From positions 648,267 through 712,266 of the forward strand of contig NZ_ATVL01000006.1 of the NCBI RefSeq assembly GCF_000420705.1: DNA of 64,000 nt, read 5' to 3'. This document shows, one piece after another, positions 7,668 through 17,763 of this stretch. The notes beneath the pieces are model-generated. The model searched no databases, had not been told where the DNA came from, and saw only the letters and a program-made list of their open reading frames with translations. Each line of letters opens with the position of its first letter. The first letter of the stretch is position 1. This stretch comes from Hymenobacter norwichensis DSM 15439. GTDB taxonomy: Bacteria; Bacteroidota; Bacteroidia; Cytophagales; Hymenobacteraceae. The position numbers were made by a program, and so were the translations under genes.

Positions 7668-10667
7668 TTACTGCCGCGGGTAATACTGGTTCAGCAACTC
7701 CAGGGCTTTGGAGGCCCGGGCCTTGTCGCCAATCTGCTCGGCGGCGCGGTACACGCTCTGCATGCTCAGCAGATAGGTCTGGTTTTCCATATCGAACAGC
7801 GCCGGATTGTGGGTCTGATAGTACGGCAGCGCCACTTGCGCCCGGCTAATCATCTTGTCCATGATGTCGTTGGCGCGGGCTCGTTCACCTACTTCTACTA
7901 GCGCCGGTACGAATTGCGGTGCGTAATAATCGTACGGGATGGTGTTATCAGGCATGGCCGTGAAGCACTTATCGAGCACCTCCTTAGCTTTCGCCTTATT
8001 GCCTTCCGCCAAATAGGTGTTAGCTAAGCGGGAGAACTTGTCGCGGTAGTTGGCTGGGAAGCGCAGGTTGTTTTCGTCGTAGAATACGCCTGGCTTGTCG
8101 AGGTTGCGGTACGAGAATTTCTTCATCAGGCTCTCATACATCAGGTCGGTGGCCACGTAGCCTTCGTCACCGCGCGGCTCGTAGTTCGGGTCTTTCAGGG
8201 GCAGTATGCGGTAGGCCATGCCTTCCAGCTGGAAGTAGGGCTGGAGATTCATAAAGTCGCCGCCGGCTACGGTGCTAGAGAAGTAGATGGGCCGCTTCCA
8301 GTTGTTGGTAGCCAGCATATCCAGAATCACCAGGTTTTTCTTCTCGATGGCGCCTTTGCCCATGTTCCACTCCATGCGGGTCACGAGCTGCTTGCGCCGG
8401 TCCTTGGGCACGATGCCCATCTTTTCCACGGCCGTGGTATCCACGTCAAGGAAGAAGTTCGGGCTCGGGAACGACATCATAGCCGGCCCCGATTCGTCGT
8501 ACGATACCTTCAGCAGGTCGCTGTTTTGGGTTACCAGCTGAACGAATTCTTTGAGGTTGATCTGCTTCACCGATGGGTTTTCGGCGAAGGGCAGATAGTC
8601 GTTGGTGCCCTGCTTGTACCGGTCATTGGGCATAGAGATGGGCAGCGGCTGCGACTCGTAAGCGCGGCGCTTCATCTGTTGGATATACCAGTCGGTGTTC
8701 AGGTAGCTCAGTACCGCCACGCGCACGTCGGTACGCACACCTTCCACTTCTTGGGCGTACCAGAGCGGGAAGGTGTCGTTGTCGCCGTTGGTGAACAGGA
8801 TGGCGTTGGGCTGCAAAGAGTTCAGCAGGTTCTTGGCTGAATCCACGGAGTTGTAGCGGCCTGACCGGTCGTGGTCGTCCCAGCCTTGCGCAATCAGTAG
8901 CACCGGTGCCAGCAAGCCTAGCGCGGTAGCCGCAATGGCCCGGCCCGAGTCAGCTTTAAGTATTGAACGAAGCAGCTCGGCCAGCCCTAACACGCTCAGT
9001 CCAATCCAGATGGCATAGGCATACGTGGCTCCAGTGAAGGTGTAGTCTCGCTCGCGCGGCTCGATGGGTGGCTGGTTGAGGTAAACCACAATAGCGAGGC
9101 CGGTAAACACGAACAGCAAGCCCACAATAAAGGCATTGCGCGAATCGCGGCGCGACTGGTAGAACAAGCCAATCAAACCCAGAATCAGCGGAATAGCATA
9201 GAAATTGTTGCGGGCTTTGCTGTCGGCCATGCGCTCCGGTACACCGGCATTGCTGGCATTCCACGGCCACAGCCCGCCCGACTGCTGGATGTCACTTTCG
9301 CGGCCCACGTAGTTCCAGAGGAAGTAGCGCCAGAACTGGTGGCCCATCTGGTAGCGGAACAAGAACGAGAGGTTCTGGCCCATAGTCGGCTTCACACCTT
9401 CCCGGATATCCACCCATTTCTGGTAGTTGTAGAGGTGCTCGGGCTGGGGACTGTAGATGCGCGGCAGCAGCATTTTGTCGGCGTCATCATACACCACCAC
9501 CTGGCGCTTTTCGGCCACCACGTACTTGTCGCCTTCGCGCACGTAGCGCGGGGCGCCTTCCTCGTAACGAATTGGGCGGGCATTGAACTGCGGGCCGTAG
9601 AGCAGTGGCCGGTCGCCATACTGCTCGCGCTTGAGGTAGCTCACAAAGCTGAGCACGTCCTCGGGGTTGTTTTCGTTGATAGTGGGGTGGTAGCTGCTCC
9701 GAATCGGGATGATGAGGTAGCTGGAGTAGCCAATCAAAATGAACACCAAGCTCAACATGGCCGTGTTCAGCAGGCGGTTGCGCTTATGGATGGAGTAGCG
9801 GAAACCAACCACCAGCAGCGCCACGAACAGCACCAGGAAAATGATAATGCCCGAGTTGAAGGGTAGACCCACGCTGTTCACGAAGAACACCTCGAAACCA
9901 CCCGCCAGCGAAGGCAAGCCCGGAATGATACCTACCAGAATCAGCCCTACTACTACCAAGCTGATAGCCAGCGTGACAATGCCGCCCCAGGTAGTAGGCT
10001 TTGCGGTACGACGATAGTAATAGATGAAAGCCAACGCTGGCAGAGCCAGCAAGTTCAGCAAGTGGACCCCAATACTCAAGCCTACCACGTAAGCAATGAG
10101 TACCAGCCACTTGTCGGAATCAGCTTCGTGGGCGCGGTTTTCCCACTTCAGCATAATCCAGACTACCGCCGCCGTAAACAACGATGACATGGCGTATACC
10201 TCACCTTCCTCGGCGTTGAACCAGAACGAGTCAGAGAAGGCAAACGACAAAGCGCCTACTACGCCGGCCCCAAGTATCAGCAGGCTTTGCCCAAACGTGG
10301 GGTCTGGCGCATTTGGTACCGAGTGGCCGAGTGCGCCGGGCTGGTGCAGTACCAGCTTTTTGGCCAGCATGGTAATCGTCCAGAACAGGAACAGCACCGT
10401 AAACGAGCTACTCAGCGCCGACAGCGCATTCACTAGCACCGATACCTTGGTAACGTCGCCGAACGAGAACAGCGAAAACAGCCGGCCTAATAACAGAAAC
10501 AACGGGGCACCTGGGGGGTGCGGCACTAGCAATTTGTACGAACAGGCGATAAACTCGCCGCAGTCCCAGAACGAAGCCGTGGGCTCCAGAGTGATGAGGT
10601 AAACGACGGTGGCAATGGCAAACACCAGCCAGCCGACCAGGTTATTCAGGCTTTTGTATGAGCGCAT
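7668..10667 (-). CDS. DUF2723 multi-pass membrane protein (probable GT-C-type glycosyltransferase)
   Basis: A 999-residue inner-membrane protein. The N-terminal DUF2723 domain begins with a membrane helix (10-28) and the signature around FWDCGEF (33-39) and HPPGAPLF (50-57). About a dozen hydrophobic segments run to near residue 610, followed by a long soluble part that ends in TPR-like helices. The layout (acidic first loop, many helices, large periplasmic tail) resembles protein O-mannosyltransferases, so a role in glycan transfer at the outer face of the inner membrane is likely but inferred. Length and architecture are typical for Bacteroidota. A TAnnTTTG box lies 80 bases before the start. 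Confidence 0.85.
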   Translation of the reverse strand: MRSYKSLNNLVGWLVFAIATVVYLITLEPTASFWDCGEFIACSYKLLVPHPPGAPLFLLLGRLFSLFSFGDVTKVSVLVNALSALSSSFTVLFLFWTITMLAKKLVLHQPGALGHSVPNAPDPTFGQSLLILGAGVVGALSFAFSDSFWFNAEEGEVYAMSSLFTAAVVWIMLKWENRAHEADSDKWLVLIAYVVGLSIGVHLLNLLALPALAFIYYYRRTAKPTTWGGIVTLAISLVVVGLILVGIIPGLPSLAGGFEVFFVNSVGLPFNSGIIIFLVLFVALLVVGFRYSIHKRNRLLNTAMLSLVFILIGYSSYLIIPIRSSYHPTINENNPEDVLSFVSYLKREQYGDRPLLYGPQFNARPIRYEEGAPRYVREGDKYVVAEKRQVVVYDDADKMLLPRIYSPQPEHLYNYQKWVDIREGVKPTMGQNLSFLFRYQMGHQFWRYFLWNYVGRESDIQQSGGLWPWNASNAGVPERMADSKARNNFYAIPLILGLIGLFYQSRRDSRNAFIVGLLFVFTGLAIVVYLNQPPIEPRERDYTFTGATYAYAIWIGLSVLGLAELLRSILKADSGRAIAATALGLLAPVLLIAQGWDDHDRSGRYNSVDSAKNLLNSLQPNAILFTNGDNDTFPLWYAQEVEGVRTDVRVAVLSYLNTDWYIQQMKRRAYESQPLPISMPNDRYKQGTNDYLPFAENPSVKQINLKEFVQLVTQNSDLLKVSYDESGPAMMSFPSPNFFLDVDTTAVEKMGIVPKDRRKQLVTRMEWNMGKGAIEKKNLVILDMLATNNWKRPIYFSSTVAGGDFMNLQPYFQLEGMAYRILPLKDPNYEPRGDEGYVATDLMYESLMKKFSYRNLDKPGVFYDENNLRFPANYRDKFSRLANTYLAEGNKAKAKEVLDKCFTAMPDNTIPYDYYAPQFVPALVEVGERARANDIMDKMISRAQVALPYYQTHNPALFDMENQTYLLSMQSVYRAAEQIGDKARASKALELLNQYYPRQ

Positions 10668-10746
10668 ACGGTAAAATAGTAGAGGGGCAGGCCCCGGCCG
10701 TCGTCGCCTGACGCGGACTTGTGGTCAAGGAAGAGGAGTTACAGTT

Positions 10747-10754
10747 CAAAAGTA
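10747..10754 (-). promoter_or_regulatory. -7 promoter box for the DUF2723 gene
   Basis: The minus strand reads TACTTTTG, an exact TAnnTTTG box, 80 bases upstream of the start codon at 10667. No clear TTG-type -33 element was found at the expected distance. Confidence 0.45.
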
Positions 10755-10823
10755 GAGAATAAATCCGGCCGCACGGTAGCTTATGCTACACCTAGAGGAG
10801 CCATTGTTAGCTGCTAGGCATAA

Positions 10824-10853
10824 AAAAAGCGGCCAATTTCTCAGCCGCTTTTT
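10824..10853 (-). terminator. rho-independent terminator of the cupredoxin gene
   Basis: Perfect 10-bp stem AAAAAGCGGC / GCCGCTTTTT with a 10-nt loop, 27 bases beyond the stop codon. The minus strand continues into seven T. Confidence 0.75.
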
Positions 10854-10879
10854 CTAAAGACAAAATAAAAAGGAATCGA

Positions 10880-11500
10880 TTAGTTCTGTAATACGAATCT
10901 CTTCGTTGAAACTACTTTATCATTCAACAACAGGCTGTAGAAGTACATGCCTGCTGGCAAATCCGATAGGTTTAGTGGTATGCCGGCACTGGCAGACTCA
11001 GGGTGAAGGGTAAAGCTGCGAATCTCCCGGCCCAGAATATTGGTTAAGCGCAACTTGTAGGGGGTGCCTATTTTCTGGTTTACCGTTACCACTACCGCGC
11101 CCTTGCTGGGGTTAGGATACACGCTGAGTAGCGTGCTGGCTGCCTTGGCATCAAGCGTGGACAGCGGTGCAGTAGGATCAACTATGATGCTGCCGTTCAT
11201 ACCCGTGTGGGCCGAGCAATGGTAGGCAAATGTGCCGGCGGTGGTGAGTTGCGCCGTGGTGAACGAGGTATTGGACGTGCTAATCACGAAGGTTTGCCAC
11301 AAAGCTGGGTTGGAGTCCGACACCGTCGGGTGCGAGCTGGTGCCTACGTTCAGGAAGCGCACCTGGTCGCCGGGCCGGACGGTGACAGTGGCCGGCCGGT
11401 AGAAATTATCGCCCACTTCCACCACCACCGTAGCAGCGTAGGAGGAAAGTGAACCTAAAATGAGGCCGAACAGGCCAACCAAACGAGTAGAAATTTTCAT
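10880..11500 (-). CDS. secreted plastocyanin-like copper protein with a T9SS sorting domain
   Basis: Small cupredoxin of 206 residues, probably an electron carrier or copper binder outside the cell. Residues 1-22 are a signal peptide. The cupredoxin fold covers about 24-108 and shows all four type-1 copper ligands: His57, Cys95, His98 and Met101, in the usual C-x2-H-x2-M spacing. From about 122 to the end the YPNPSKG motif and the final LSDLPAGMYFYSL and KRFVLQ strands form a type A C-terminal sorting domain of the type IX secretion system. The protein should therefore be exported across the outer membrane and then anchored or released. Confidence 0.88.
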   Translation of the reverse strand: MKISTRLVGLFGLILGSLSSYAATVVVEVGDNFYRPATVTVRPGDQVRFLNVGTSSHPTVSDSNPALWQTFVISTSNTSFTTAQLTTAGTFAYHCSAHTGMNGSIIVDPTAPLSTLDAKAASTLLSVYPNPSKGAVVVTVNQKIGTPYKLRLTNILGREIRSFTLHPESASAGIPLNLSDLPAGMYFYSLLLNDKVVSTKRFVLQN

Positions 11501-11812
11501 GAGAGAACTGCTTCAGAAGAGAAGTTCCACAGGGAGGAACTTCTAAATATATAGTTTTTTGCGTATTAAGTGCGTTAGTTGTCTGGAATAACCGCAGGCG
11601 CACCACGTATTCAGATAGACAAGCACCGTGCCTAATTACCGATTTACAACCTGAAGCATAGATGAAGCAGCAGGCGAAAAGGTTGCGTTGAGCTTGAAAT
11701 GCCCAGCTATTTTCAGGTGACTCGTAAGAGAATACGCAAAGGTTGCCCGTATGTATAGGTATAACGAGATAAACTAGGTAAGTCGCCCTTATTCACCGAT
11801 CAACTGGCTAAT
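11501..11812. other. 312-bp gap without a gene
   Basis: No credible reading frame. An 8-bp inverted repeat (GAAGTTCC / GGAACTTC, 11521-11543) lies 20 bases before the cupredoxin start, in its likely untranslated leader. Its core resembles the REP-like hairpins at 7568. The rest is AT-rich with no recognised RNA gene. Confidence 0.5.
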
Positions 11813-12613
11813 TCAGATGACGTAACGAATTTCTTTCAGGTCGAAATAACGAATCTGTCCACCTGTCAGCAAGGCTAGGCGGCCAGCCTCGTCTACGTCG
11901 GTGATTTCGCCAGATATCTGTCGGCCATCTACCTCATATATATGAGCCTCTCTGTAGCGGTAAAGCACCTGCCGGTAGTCGTGACGGATGGCGGCGAGGC
12001 GGCCGGCACGCAATTGTAGGTAGCGACGCTCCAAGCATTCCAGCAAGCGGCTGGCCAAGGGCTCCAAGGCGTAAGCGCGTCCCGTTAGGGAAGCCAAGGA
12101 AGTAGCAGTAGTGACACCAAAGTCCTGCTGATTGATATTTATCCCAATTCCGACCACACTGTGCTGAATCATTGTGCCGCTCAGCGTGTTTTCAATCAGG
12201 ATACCACCTAGCTTGCGGTTTCCAAAGAAAATATCGTTTGGCCACTTCACCCGAAGCGCGGGGTCGGGGCCGAGCAACGCTACCAGCCAGTCGTGCACAG
12301 CCAGCGCCACCGCTTGGCTAAGCAGAAACTGGTCGGGAACTGGCAGAAACGCCGGACGCCACACCACCGACATCGTCAGGTTTTCGCCAGGCGCTGCTTC
12401 CCACCGATTACCGCGCTGGCCTCGGCCAGCAGTCTGTTTGTCGGTTATTACCACGCAGCCGTCGGTGGCGCGGTTTCTGTGAATAAGATCTTGTGCTTCG
12501 CTGTTGGTAGAAGCACATTCGGGCAGCGAAACCACTTGGCGGCCCGTGAATAACGTTTGGGGGGAAAGTGCCTCCACGTGTTTTTCGTACTTTGTGATGA
12601 TCAAACCTAACAA
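11813..12613 (-). CDS. birA: biotin--[acetyl-CoA-carboxylase] ligase
   Basis: Activates biotin with ATP and attaches it to the biotin carrier of acetyl-CoA carboxylase. The catalytic core shows GRGQRG (63-68, adenylate loop) and KWPND (123-127), followed by the small C-terminal SH3-like domain. It has no N-terminal DNA-binding helix-turn-helix, so it is an enzyme only (group I). The frame opens with TTG at 12613, only six bases from the divergent rsfS start; a GTG at codon 13 (12577) is an equally good start and would leave more room for promoters. The start is therefore uncertain, the function is not. Confidence 0.9.
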   Translation of the reverse strand: MLGLIITKYEKHVEALSPQTLFTGRQVVSLPECASTNSEAQDLIHRNRATDGCVVITDKQTAGRGQRGNRWEAAPGENLTMSVVWRPAFLPVPDQFLLSQAVALAVHDWLVALLGPDPALRVKWPNDIFFGNRKLGGILIENTLSGTMIQHSVVGIGININQQDFGVTTATSLASLTGRAYALEPLASRLLECLERRYLQLRAGRLAAIRHDYRQVLYRYREAHIYEVDGRQISGEITDVDEAGRLALLTGGQIRYFDLKEIRYVI

Positions 12614-12619
12614 TACCCT

Positions 12620-13009
12620 ATGAAAAGTACCCCGGTTCGGCAGGATTCGGACAAGTTGGCAGAAGTAGTAGTACGCGGCATGCAGGAAAAGAAAGGCCTG
12701 GATATCGTAGTAATGAACCTCAAAGAGCTCAAAAATGCCGTAGCAGATTACTTCATCGTCTGCTCGGCTTCGTCAGATACCCAAATCGATGCTATTGCGC
12801 GTTCGGTGGAGGAAGAAGTGGAAAAACTAACCGGCCAGAACCCATGGCAGACGGAAGGCCGCATGAACCGTGAGTGGGTGCTGCTTGACTACGTAGACGT
12901 GGTAGTGCACGTTTTCCTACGCGACCGTCGGCAGTTTTACGCGCTAGAGGAATTGTGGGGTGATGCAGAAATCACTTACATCGAGGAAGAAACCGTTCCG
13001 GCTCGATAA
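12620..13009 (+). CDS. rsfS: ribosome silencing factor RsfS
   Basis: Binds ribosomal protein uL14 on the large subunit and blocks subunit joining when nutrients are short. The 129 residues form one RsfS/Iojap domain with the conserved segments ADYFIVCSA, W-x-T-E-G near 80 and WVLLDYVDVVVHVF. It is followed by ftsH 98 bp downstream on the same strand and is divergent from birA. The order birA, rsfS, ftsH, LUD protein is familiar from other Bacteroidota (stated from general knowledge). Confidence 0.94.
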   Translation: MKSTPVRQDSDKLAEVVVRGMQEKKGLDIVVMNLKELKNAVADYFIVCSASSDTQIDAIARSVEEEVEKLTGQNPWQTEGRMNREWVLLDYVDVVVHVFLRDRRQFYALEELWGDAEITYIEEETVPAR

Positions 13010-13107
13010 TACCATAAAGTAAAGTGCGTCCGTTTTCGTCTAGTAGCGGGAACAAACGCACTGGCGGGGTGTTCCGCCTTTGTTTTTTGCCTTAGCCCAA
13101 TCTATAC

Positions 13108-15228
13108 ATGTCAGATAACACGCCCAAAAAGAAAAAGCCCATGCTGCCCAACCCGACTCCGAAGCCGGGTATGCAGCTCTGGCTGCTCGCTGGGCTGGTT
13201 CTGTTTCTGTGCGCTTGGCTGTTCTTTAACCAGAGCGGCAGCAAAGTGGAAATAAACCAGCAAAAATTCGAGCAGATGTACGCCGCCGGTGATGTGCGCG
13301 ACGTGCGCCTGCTCACCGACCGCTCGGAAGTGGAAGTGTCGTTGAAGCCCGCAGCAGTGCGCTCCGGTAAGTACCGCAAGGAGCTTTCTCAGCGTGGCCC
13401 ACTTGCCTTCGATGCTAGCCCTCAATTCGGTTTCCGGGTGGTGGATGGCAAAACCTTCAAGGAGGATTTCGAGAAGCTGCAAGCCAACGTGCCAGTTGAC
13501 CAGCGCATCGGTATTACGTTTGATACCCGCAATGGCTACGGCGACTTAGTTACCACCTGGGGCCTCACCATTCTATTGTTTGTCGGCTTCTGGTTCTTGA
13601 TGCGCCGCATGAGCGGTGGTGCTGGCGCCGGTGGCCAAATCTTCAACATCGGTAAAAGCCGCGCTGCCCTTTTTGAAGGCGGCGACAAAGTGAAGATTAC
13701 CTTCAAAGATGTAGCCGGTCTGGAAGAGGCGAAAGAGGAAGTACAGGAAATCGTAGAATTCCTGAAGAATCCTTCCAAGTTCACCATTCTGGGCGGTAAA
13801 ATTCCGAAAGGTGCGCTGCTAGTAGGCCCTCCTGGCACTGGTAAGACGTTGCTGGCCAAAGCTGTAGCTGGTGAAGCCGACGTGCCATTCTTCTCACTCT
13901 CCGGTTCCGACTTCGTGGAAATGTTTGTGGGGGTAGGTGCCGCCCGGGTACGTGACCTGTTTAAGCAAGCCAAATCGAAAGCTCCCTGCATCATATTCAT
14001 CGACGAAATTGATGCTGTGGGCCGGAGCCGCTCACGGGGTAATATGCCCGGTGGCAACGATGAGCGCGAAAACACGCTGAACTCGCTGCTGGTAGAAATG
14101 GACGGTTTTGGTACCGATTCCGGGGTAATCATCTTAGCTGCTACTAACCGCCCTGATACGCTTGACTCGGCACTGTTGCGTCCTGGCCGTTTCGACCGGC
14201 AAATCAGCATCGATAAGCCAGACATCAACGGCCGCACTGAGATTTTCCAGGTGCATTTGAAGCCGCTTACGCTGGGCCCTGATGTAGAGGCGCGCCGTTT
14301 GGCCGCTCAAACTCCAGGTTTTGCGGGCGCTGAAATTGCCAACGTCTGCAACGAAGCTGCCCTAATTGCCGCCCGTCGCGACAAGAAGTTCATCAGCATG
14401 CAGGATTTCACCGATGCCGTTGACCGGGTTATTGGTGGTCTGGAGAAGAAGAACAAGATCATTAGCCCCGACGAGAAGCGCATTGTGGCCTACCATGAAG
14501 CGGGCCACGCCATTGCGGGCTGGTTCTTGGAGCACGCCGATCCATTGGTGAAGGTGAGCATTGTGCCGCGTGGCGTAGCCGCTCTGGGTTACGCGCAGTA
14601 TCTGCCGCGCGAACAGTTCCTCTATAACACCGAGCAACTCACTGATGAAATGTGCATGACTCTAGGTGGTCGTGCTGCCGAAGAAATCGTATTCGGCAAG
14701 ATTTCGACAGGTGCTTTGTCGGACTTGGAGCGCATCACTAAAATGGCTTACTCTATCGTAACAATGTACGGCATGAACGCCAAGCTTGGCAACGTATCGT
14801 ACTACGACTCGAAAGGCCAGAATGAATATGGCTTCTCGAAGCCTTACTCGGAGTCCACTTCGCAGATGATTGACGAGGAAGTGCGCAACATCATCGAGAA
14901 TGCCTACATCCGCACCAAAGACTTGCTGACCGAACGGCGGCACGAATTGGAAGTGGTAGCAAAGGAACTGCTCGATAAAGAAGTTTTGCTGCAAGACGAC
15001 TTGGAGCGTTTGGTAGGTAAGCGCCCACACGGCGTACAAACCAATTACCAAGCGCACATGGCCGGCACCGACCGGAGCGAAACCTTGAGCGAGCGGAAGC
15101 AGGAGCACCCCGGTATTCCGCTGAGCGACGACCTACCCGAGTTGAATCTGCCCGGCATTGATGCAGACCTGCCCAACAGCAGTAATTCATCGGCTGGCTC
15201 AGGTGGCAGCGTAGTAACTCCCATGTAA
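13108..15228 (+). CDS. ftsH: ATP-dependent zinc metalloprotease FtsH
   Basis: Membrane-anchored AAA+ protease for quality control of membrane and short-lived cytosolic proteins. Two membrane helices (about 19-36 and 149-165) flank a periplasmic domain. The AAA+ module follows: Walker A GPPGTGKT (about 240-247), Walker B IIFIDEID and the SRH arginines. The peptidase motif HEAGH is at 463-467, and helical C-terminal residues complete the zinc site. The last 60 residues are Ser/Asn/Gly-rich and look disordered. Length 706 is slightly above the usual 610-680 because of that tail. Confidence 0.96.
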   Translation: MSDNTPKKKKPMLPNPTPKPGMQLWLLAGLVLFLCAWLFFNQSGSKVEINQQKFEQMYAAGDVRDVRLLTDRSEVEVSLKPAAVRSGKYRKELSQRGPLAFDASPQFGFRVVDGKTFKEDFEKLQANVPVDQRIGITFDTRNGYGDLVTTWGLTILLFVGFWFLMRRMSGGAGAGGQIFNIGKSRAALFEGGDKVKITFKDVAGLEEAKEEVQEIVEFLKNPSKFTILGGKIPKGALLVGPPGTGKTLLAKAVAGEADVPFFSLSGSDFVEMFVGVGAARVRDLFKQAKSKAPCIIFIDEIDAVGRSRSRGNMPGGNDERENTLNSLLVEMDGFGTDSGVIILAATNRPDTLDSALLRPGRFDRQISIDKPDINGRTEIFQVHLKPLTLGPDVEARRLAAQTPGFAGAEIANVCNEAALIAARRDKKFISMQDFTDAVDRVIGGLEKKNKIISPDEKRIVAYHEAGHAIAGWFLEHADPLVKVSIVPRGVAALGYAQYLPREQFLYNTEQLTDEMCMTLGGRAAEEIVFGKISTGALSDLERITKMAYSIVTMYGMNAKLGNVSYYDSKGQNEYGFSKPYSESTSQMIDEEVRNIIENAYIRTKDLLTERRHELEVVAKELLDKEVLLQDDLERLVGKRPHGVQTNYQAHMAGTDRSETLSERKQEHPGIPLSDDLPELNLPGIDADLPNSSNSSAGSGGSVVTPM

Positions 15229-15246
15229 CTGCACCCATTAATATGC

Positions 15247-15278
15247 AAAAAGGCCAGCCTCTTGAGGCTGGCCTTTTT
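15247..15278. terminator. bidirectional terminator between ftsH and the TPR gene
   Basis: Perfect 15-bp stem AAAAAGGCCAGCCTC / GAGGCTGGCCTTTTT around TT. It lies 18 bases after the ftsH stop and has T runs on both strands. Confidence 0.85.
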
Positions 15279-15416
15279 ATTTGCCGGAAAATAGCAGCGC
15301 AAAGCTCCAACTTTGCGCCTCGTTGTATGACTGATACTCCTGTACCAACGATAAACGTGCAGCGTCAGCAACGATACGCAGAGCCGGCCCTCTGCGCTGC
15401 TATCATTTCAAGGAAG

Positions 15417-16829
15417 CTATTTACCTGTTATAACGTCCAGGGCAGATAGGCGAGACTTTGCAGTGAGCTTTTGGGCTTGATAATCGGACGAATACAGGGA
15501 GCCAGACTGCCGGGAACTTGCTTTCATCAGCTTCCGGTTCTTCAGGTAATCCTTGGCCTCGTTGTAGATATCAGACTTGCGCTCGGCCTTTTCTAGTACC
15601 ACCTGGAAATAGCGCCGGGCCACGCTCACGTTGTTTTCCTCTTCCGCAATTTTTGCCAGGTTATAGTTTGCGTGTACGTAGTAGCCTACGCCAGTCTGGC
15701 CAGTAGCTTCCGAAAACACCACGCACCGCTGGAAATAGTCCTTGGCTTTGGCTGCGTCTTTGTACTTGTTCTGATTGAGCCAGCCTAGGTAATAGGTAGC
15801 ATACCGACCGCTGAATCCTTCGTAGCCGGGCATGCCGCGGTTCAGCTTATCCAGAATATCGAGGCTAACCTGCTCACACTTGCGGTGCTCCCCATTATTG
15901 AAGCACAGCATGGCATAATACCGCTCGAAATAGCCGTTGTCGGGGTATTCGGTAGCTAGTTTGCGGGCTACTTGCAAAGCCGCAGCCGAGTTGTTTTCTC
16001 GCTCACTGCCCAGTATTTTCATCAGGAAAAACTTCGCCTCGGGGCCCGCATAAAAACCATTATCAGCTACGCTCTTGATTTGCTGCAAGCCCAACTGTCG
16101 GTTGCCTTTGGGGAAGAGTAGCAAGATAGGGCGCAACCACGGGTGTTCCTCGGAAATCCAGGCGGCGTAGTAGTTGAACAAGCCCTGGCCCAGCAGAAAC
16201 TCCGGGCTCAAACCATTGGCTTCTTTGCTCTTGTCAAGGTAGTCGAGGGCGCGCTTGCTGCTAATAGTAGCTTTTCGCAGGTCGTGGCGCTCAGCGTGTA
16301 AGCGGGCATCAAATCCATATGCTGCGGCCAGAAAAAAGCACGCTTCGTAGTTTTTGTTGTCGAGGTCATACAGCCGTTCCCCCTTAGTTATGGCCGTATC
16401 CATGTAGGCAAAGAACGTCTTGTCGTAAATGGTGTTGGTGACGTTGCTGGGCATGATCTTCCACCAGGTGCTCAACCCCATTAGGAAGTAGGGCATGGGG
16501 TGCTGAGGGTAGCGGCGGCGCAACGAGCGAAATTGCTTCTCAGCTTGGTCGTGCTTGGAGTTGTAAATGTTATGTACAGCGCCATCCAGTTCCGTCTGGA
16601 TATCCTTGTTGAGCAGCAGCCAGTTTTTCATGTCCACCACATCCGGCGATACGTCCACATTTTCCAGTGCAATGTTGCGCATGCCATTTACCAAGGTAGA
16701 ATCAGGAGTCTGACCAAAGGATATGGTAGGCAGTATGAAAAAAGAAAGCAAAACACATAGTGCCAGAATAGCGTAGTTAGTTTTGCTAATTATAGACGTT
16801 AGCTGTATAGGATAGTATTTTTTCTTCAT
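15417..16829 (-). CDS. membrane-anchored or exported TPR protein, function unknown
   Basis: 470 residues beginning with a basic stretch and a hydrophobic segment (about 18-38) ending in SFGQ, either a signal peptide or a single anchor. The rest is almost entirely helical with repeated TPR-like pairs (for example around LGWLNQNKYKDAAKAKDYF and YNLAKIAEEENNVSVARRYF). A scaffold or adaptor role in the envelope is plausible but not shown. No enzyme motif was recognised. It converges on ftsH and is preceded by an AT-rich gap of about 270 bp (16830-17091) in which no gene was seen. Confidence 0.75.
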   Translation of the reverse strand: MKKKYYPIQLTSIISKTNYAILALCVLLSFFILPTISFGQTPDSTLVNGMRNIALENVDVSPDVVDMKNWLLLNKDIQTELDGAVHNIYNSKHDQAEKQFRSLRRRYPQHPMPYFLMGLSTWWKIMPSNVTNTIYDKTFFAYMDTAITKGERLYDLDNKNYEACFFLAAAYGFDARLHAERHDLRKATISSKRALDYLDKSKEANGLSPEFLLGQGLFNYYAAWISEEHPWLRPILLLFPKGNRQLGLQQIKSVADNGFYAGPEAKFFLMKILGSERENNSAAALQVARKLATEYPDNGYFERYYAMLCFNNGEHRKCEQVSLDILDKLNRGMPGYEGFSGRYATYYLGWLNQNKYKDAAKAKDYFQRCVVFSEATGQTGVGYYVHANYNLAKIAEEENNVSVARRYFQVVLEKAERKSDIYNEAKDYLKNRKLMKASSRQSGSLYSSDYQAQKLTAKSRLSALDVITGK

Positions 16830-17091
16830 GGCTCAATCCTTTGAAGTGTAAAATTAGCCTATTATTAACGATTATGCTGCGTGTTTGGATTGATAAATAT
16901 AGGATATAAGTAACTATGATGAAAAACAAGATTGCTGTATTATAACGAGTTAAGGTAAATTATTGCTGCAACTAAATTTAATACTATTTAAATATGGGTT
17001 GATGGTGCGTAGGGTTGTAAAAGAAATTGCTGATAATGCTTGTTAGGTTGAGTTAGTGGCAAGGCATATGTACTTCTACAGCTAGGCTCGT

Positions 17092-17099
17092 TACCTTTG
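17092..17099 (+). promoter_or_regulatory. -7 promoter box of the LUD-lpxH operon
   Basis: TACCTTTG matches TAnnTTTG exactly and ends only four bases before the ATG at 17104. Transcription would start at about the first base of the start codon, giving a leaderless or nearly leaderless mRNA. Confidence 0.55.
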
Positions 17100-17103
17100 G
17101 GAT

Positions 17104-17763
17104 ATGCCCGAATCGTCCCGCGACATTATTCTGCGCCGTATCCGCGAATCGCTCCGGCAACCCACGATGGCCAAGTCCGCGCCCGATTTTACCGCGCCGC
17201 TGCACCCCCGTGCCACCGGCGACTTGGCCGTAGCGTTTGCCGAAAGTTTTGTGCGGGTGGGCGGACAGTTGTATTTCTGCGAGTCGGAAGAGCATTTCTA
17301 TGACCAGCTTTTTGCTTATAAAAAGGAAAAAGCCCTAGAATACCTGTACGTGTGGGAGCCGGAACTGAAAAAGATTCTGCATGCTGGTGGGTTGGTCTTC
17401 AACCAGGACGAGACGAAATTTGTGGCCCATGCCGACGCCGGCTTAACCACTTGCGAAGCCCTGATTGCCCGCACGGGTAGCCTGCTGGTATCGGCGGCAA
17501 CCAGCAGTGGCCGCCGCCTCAGCGTCTACCCCGACCAACACCTCGTGCTGGCCCGCACCTCGCAGGTGGTAGCTGATATTGGGGACGCGCTGCATAATTT
17601 ACAGCAGAAGTATGGCCCCGAGCATCTGCCGTCCATGATTTCGCTTACCACGGGCCCCAGCCGTACGGCCGATATTGAAAAAACTCTTGTACTCGGTGCC
17701 CACGGCCCGCGCAGCCTTGTTTTGTTTTTGTTGGATGACGAAACCACCCCCTCGGCTGCCTGA
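17104..17763 (+). CDS. LUD-domain protein, LutC/YkgG family
   Basis: 219 residues with the LUD fold, related to the LutC subunit of L-lactate dehydrogenase complexes. The N-terminal helix (ILRRIRESL) and the C-terminal GPSRTADIEKTLVLGAHGP signature are clear. No LutA or LutB iron-sulfur partner is nearby, so lactate use cannot be assumed; in Bacteroidota this gene commonly stands alone near ftsH. A later ATG (17167) is possible but would cut the conserved first helix. Its end overlaps lpxH by 29 bases. Confidence 0.85.
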   Translation: MPESSRDIILRRIRESLRQPTMAKSAPDFTAPLHPRATGDLAVAFAESFVRVGGQLYFCESEEHFYDQLFAYKKEKALEYLYVWEPELKKILHAGGLVFNQDETKFVAHADAGLTTCEALIARTGSLLVSAATSSGRRLSVYPDQHLVLARTSQVVADIGDALHNLQQKYGPEHLPSMISLTTGPSRTADIEKTLVLGAHGPRSLVLFLLDDETTPSAA

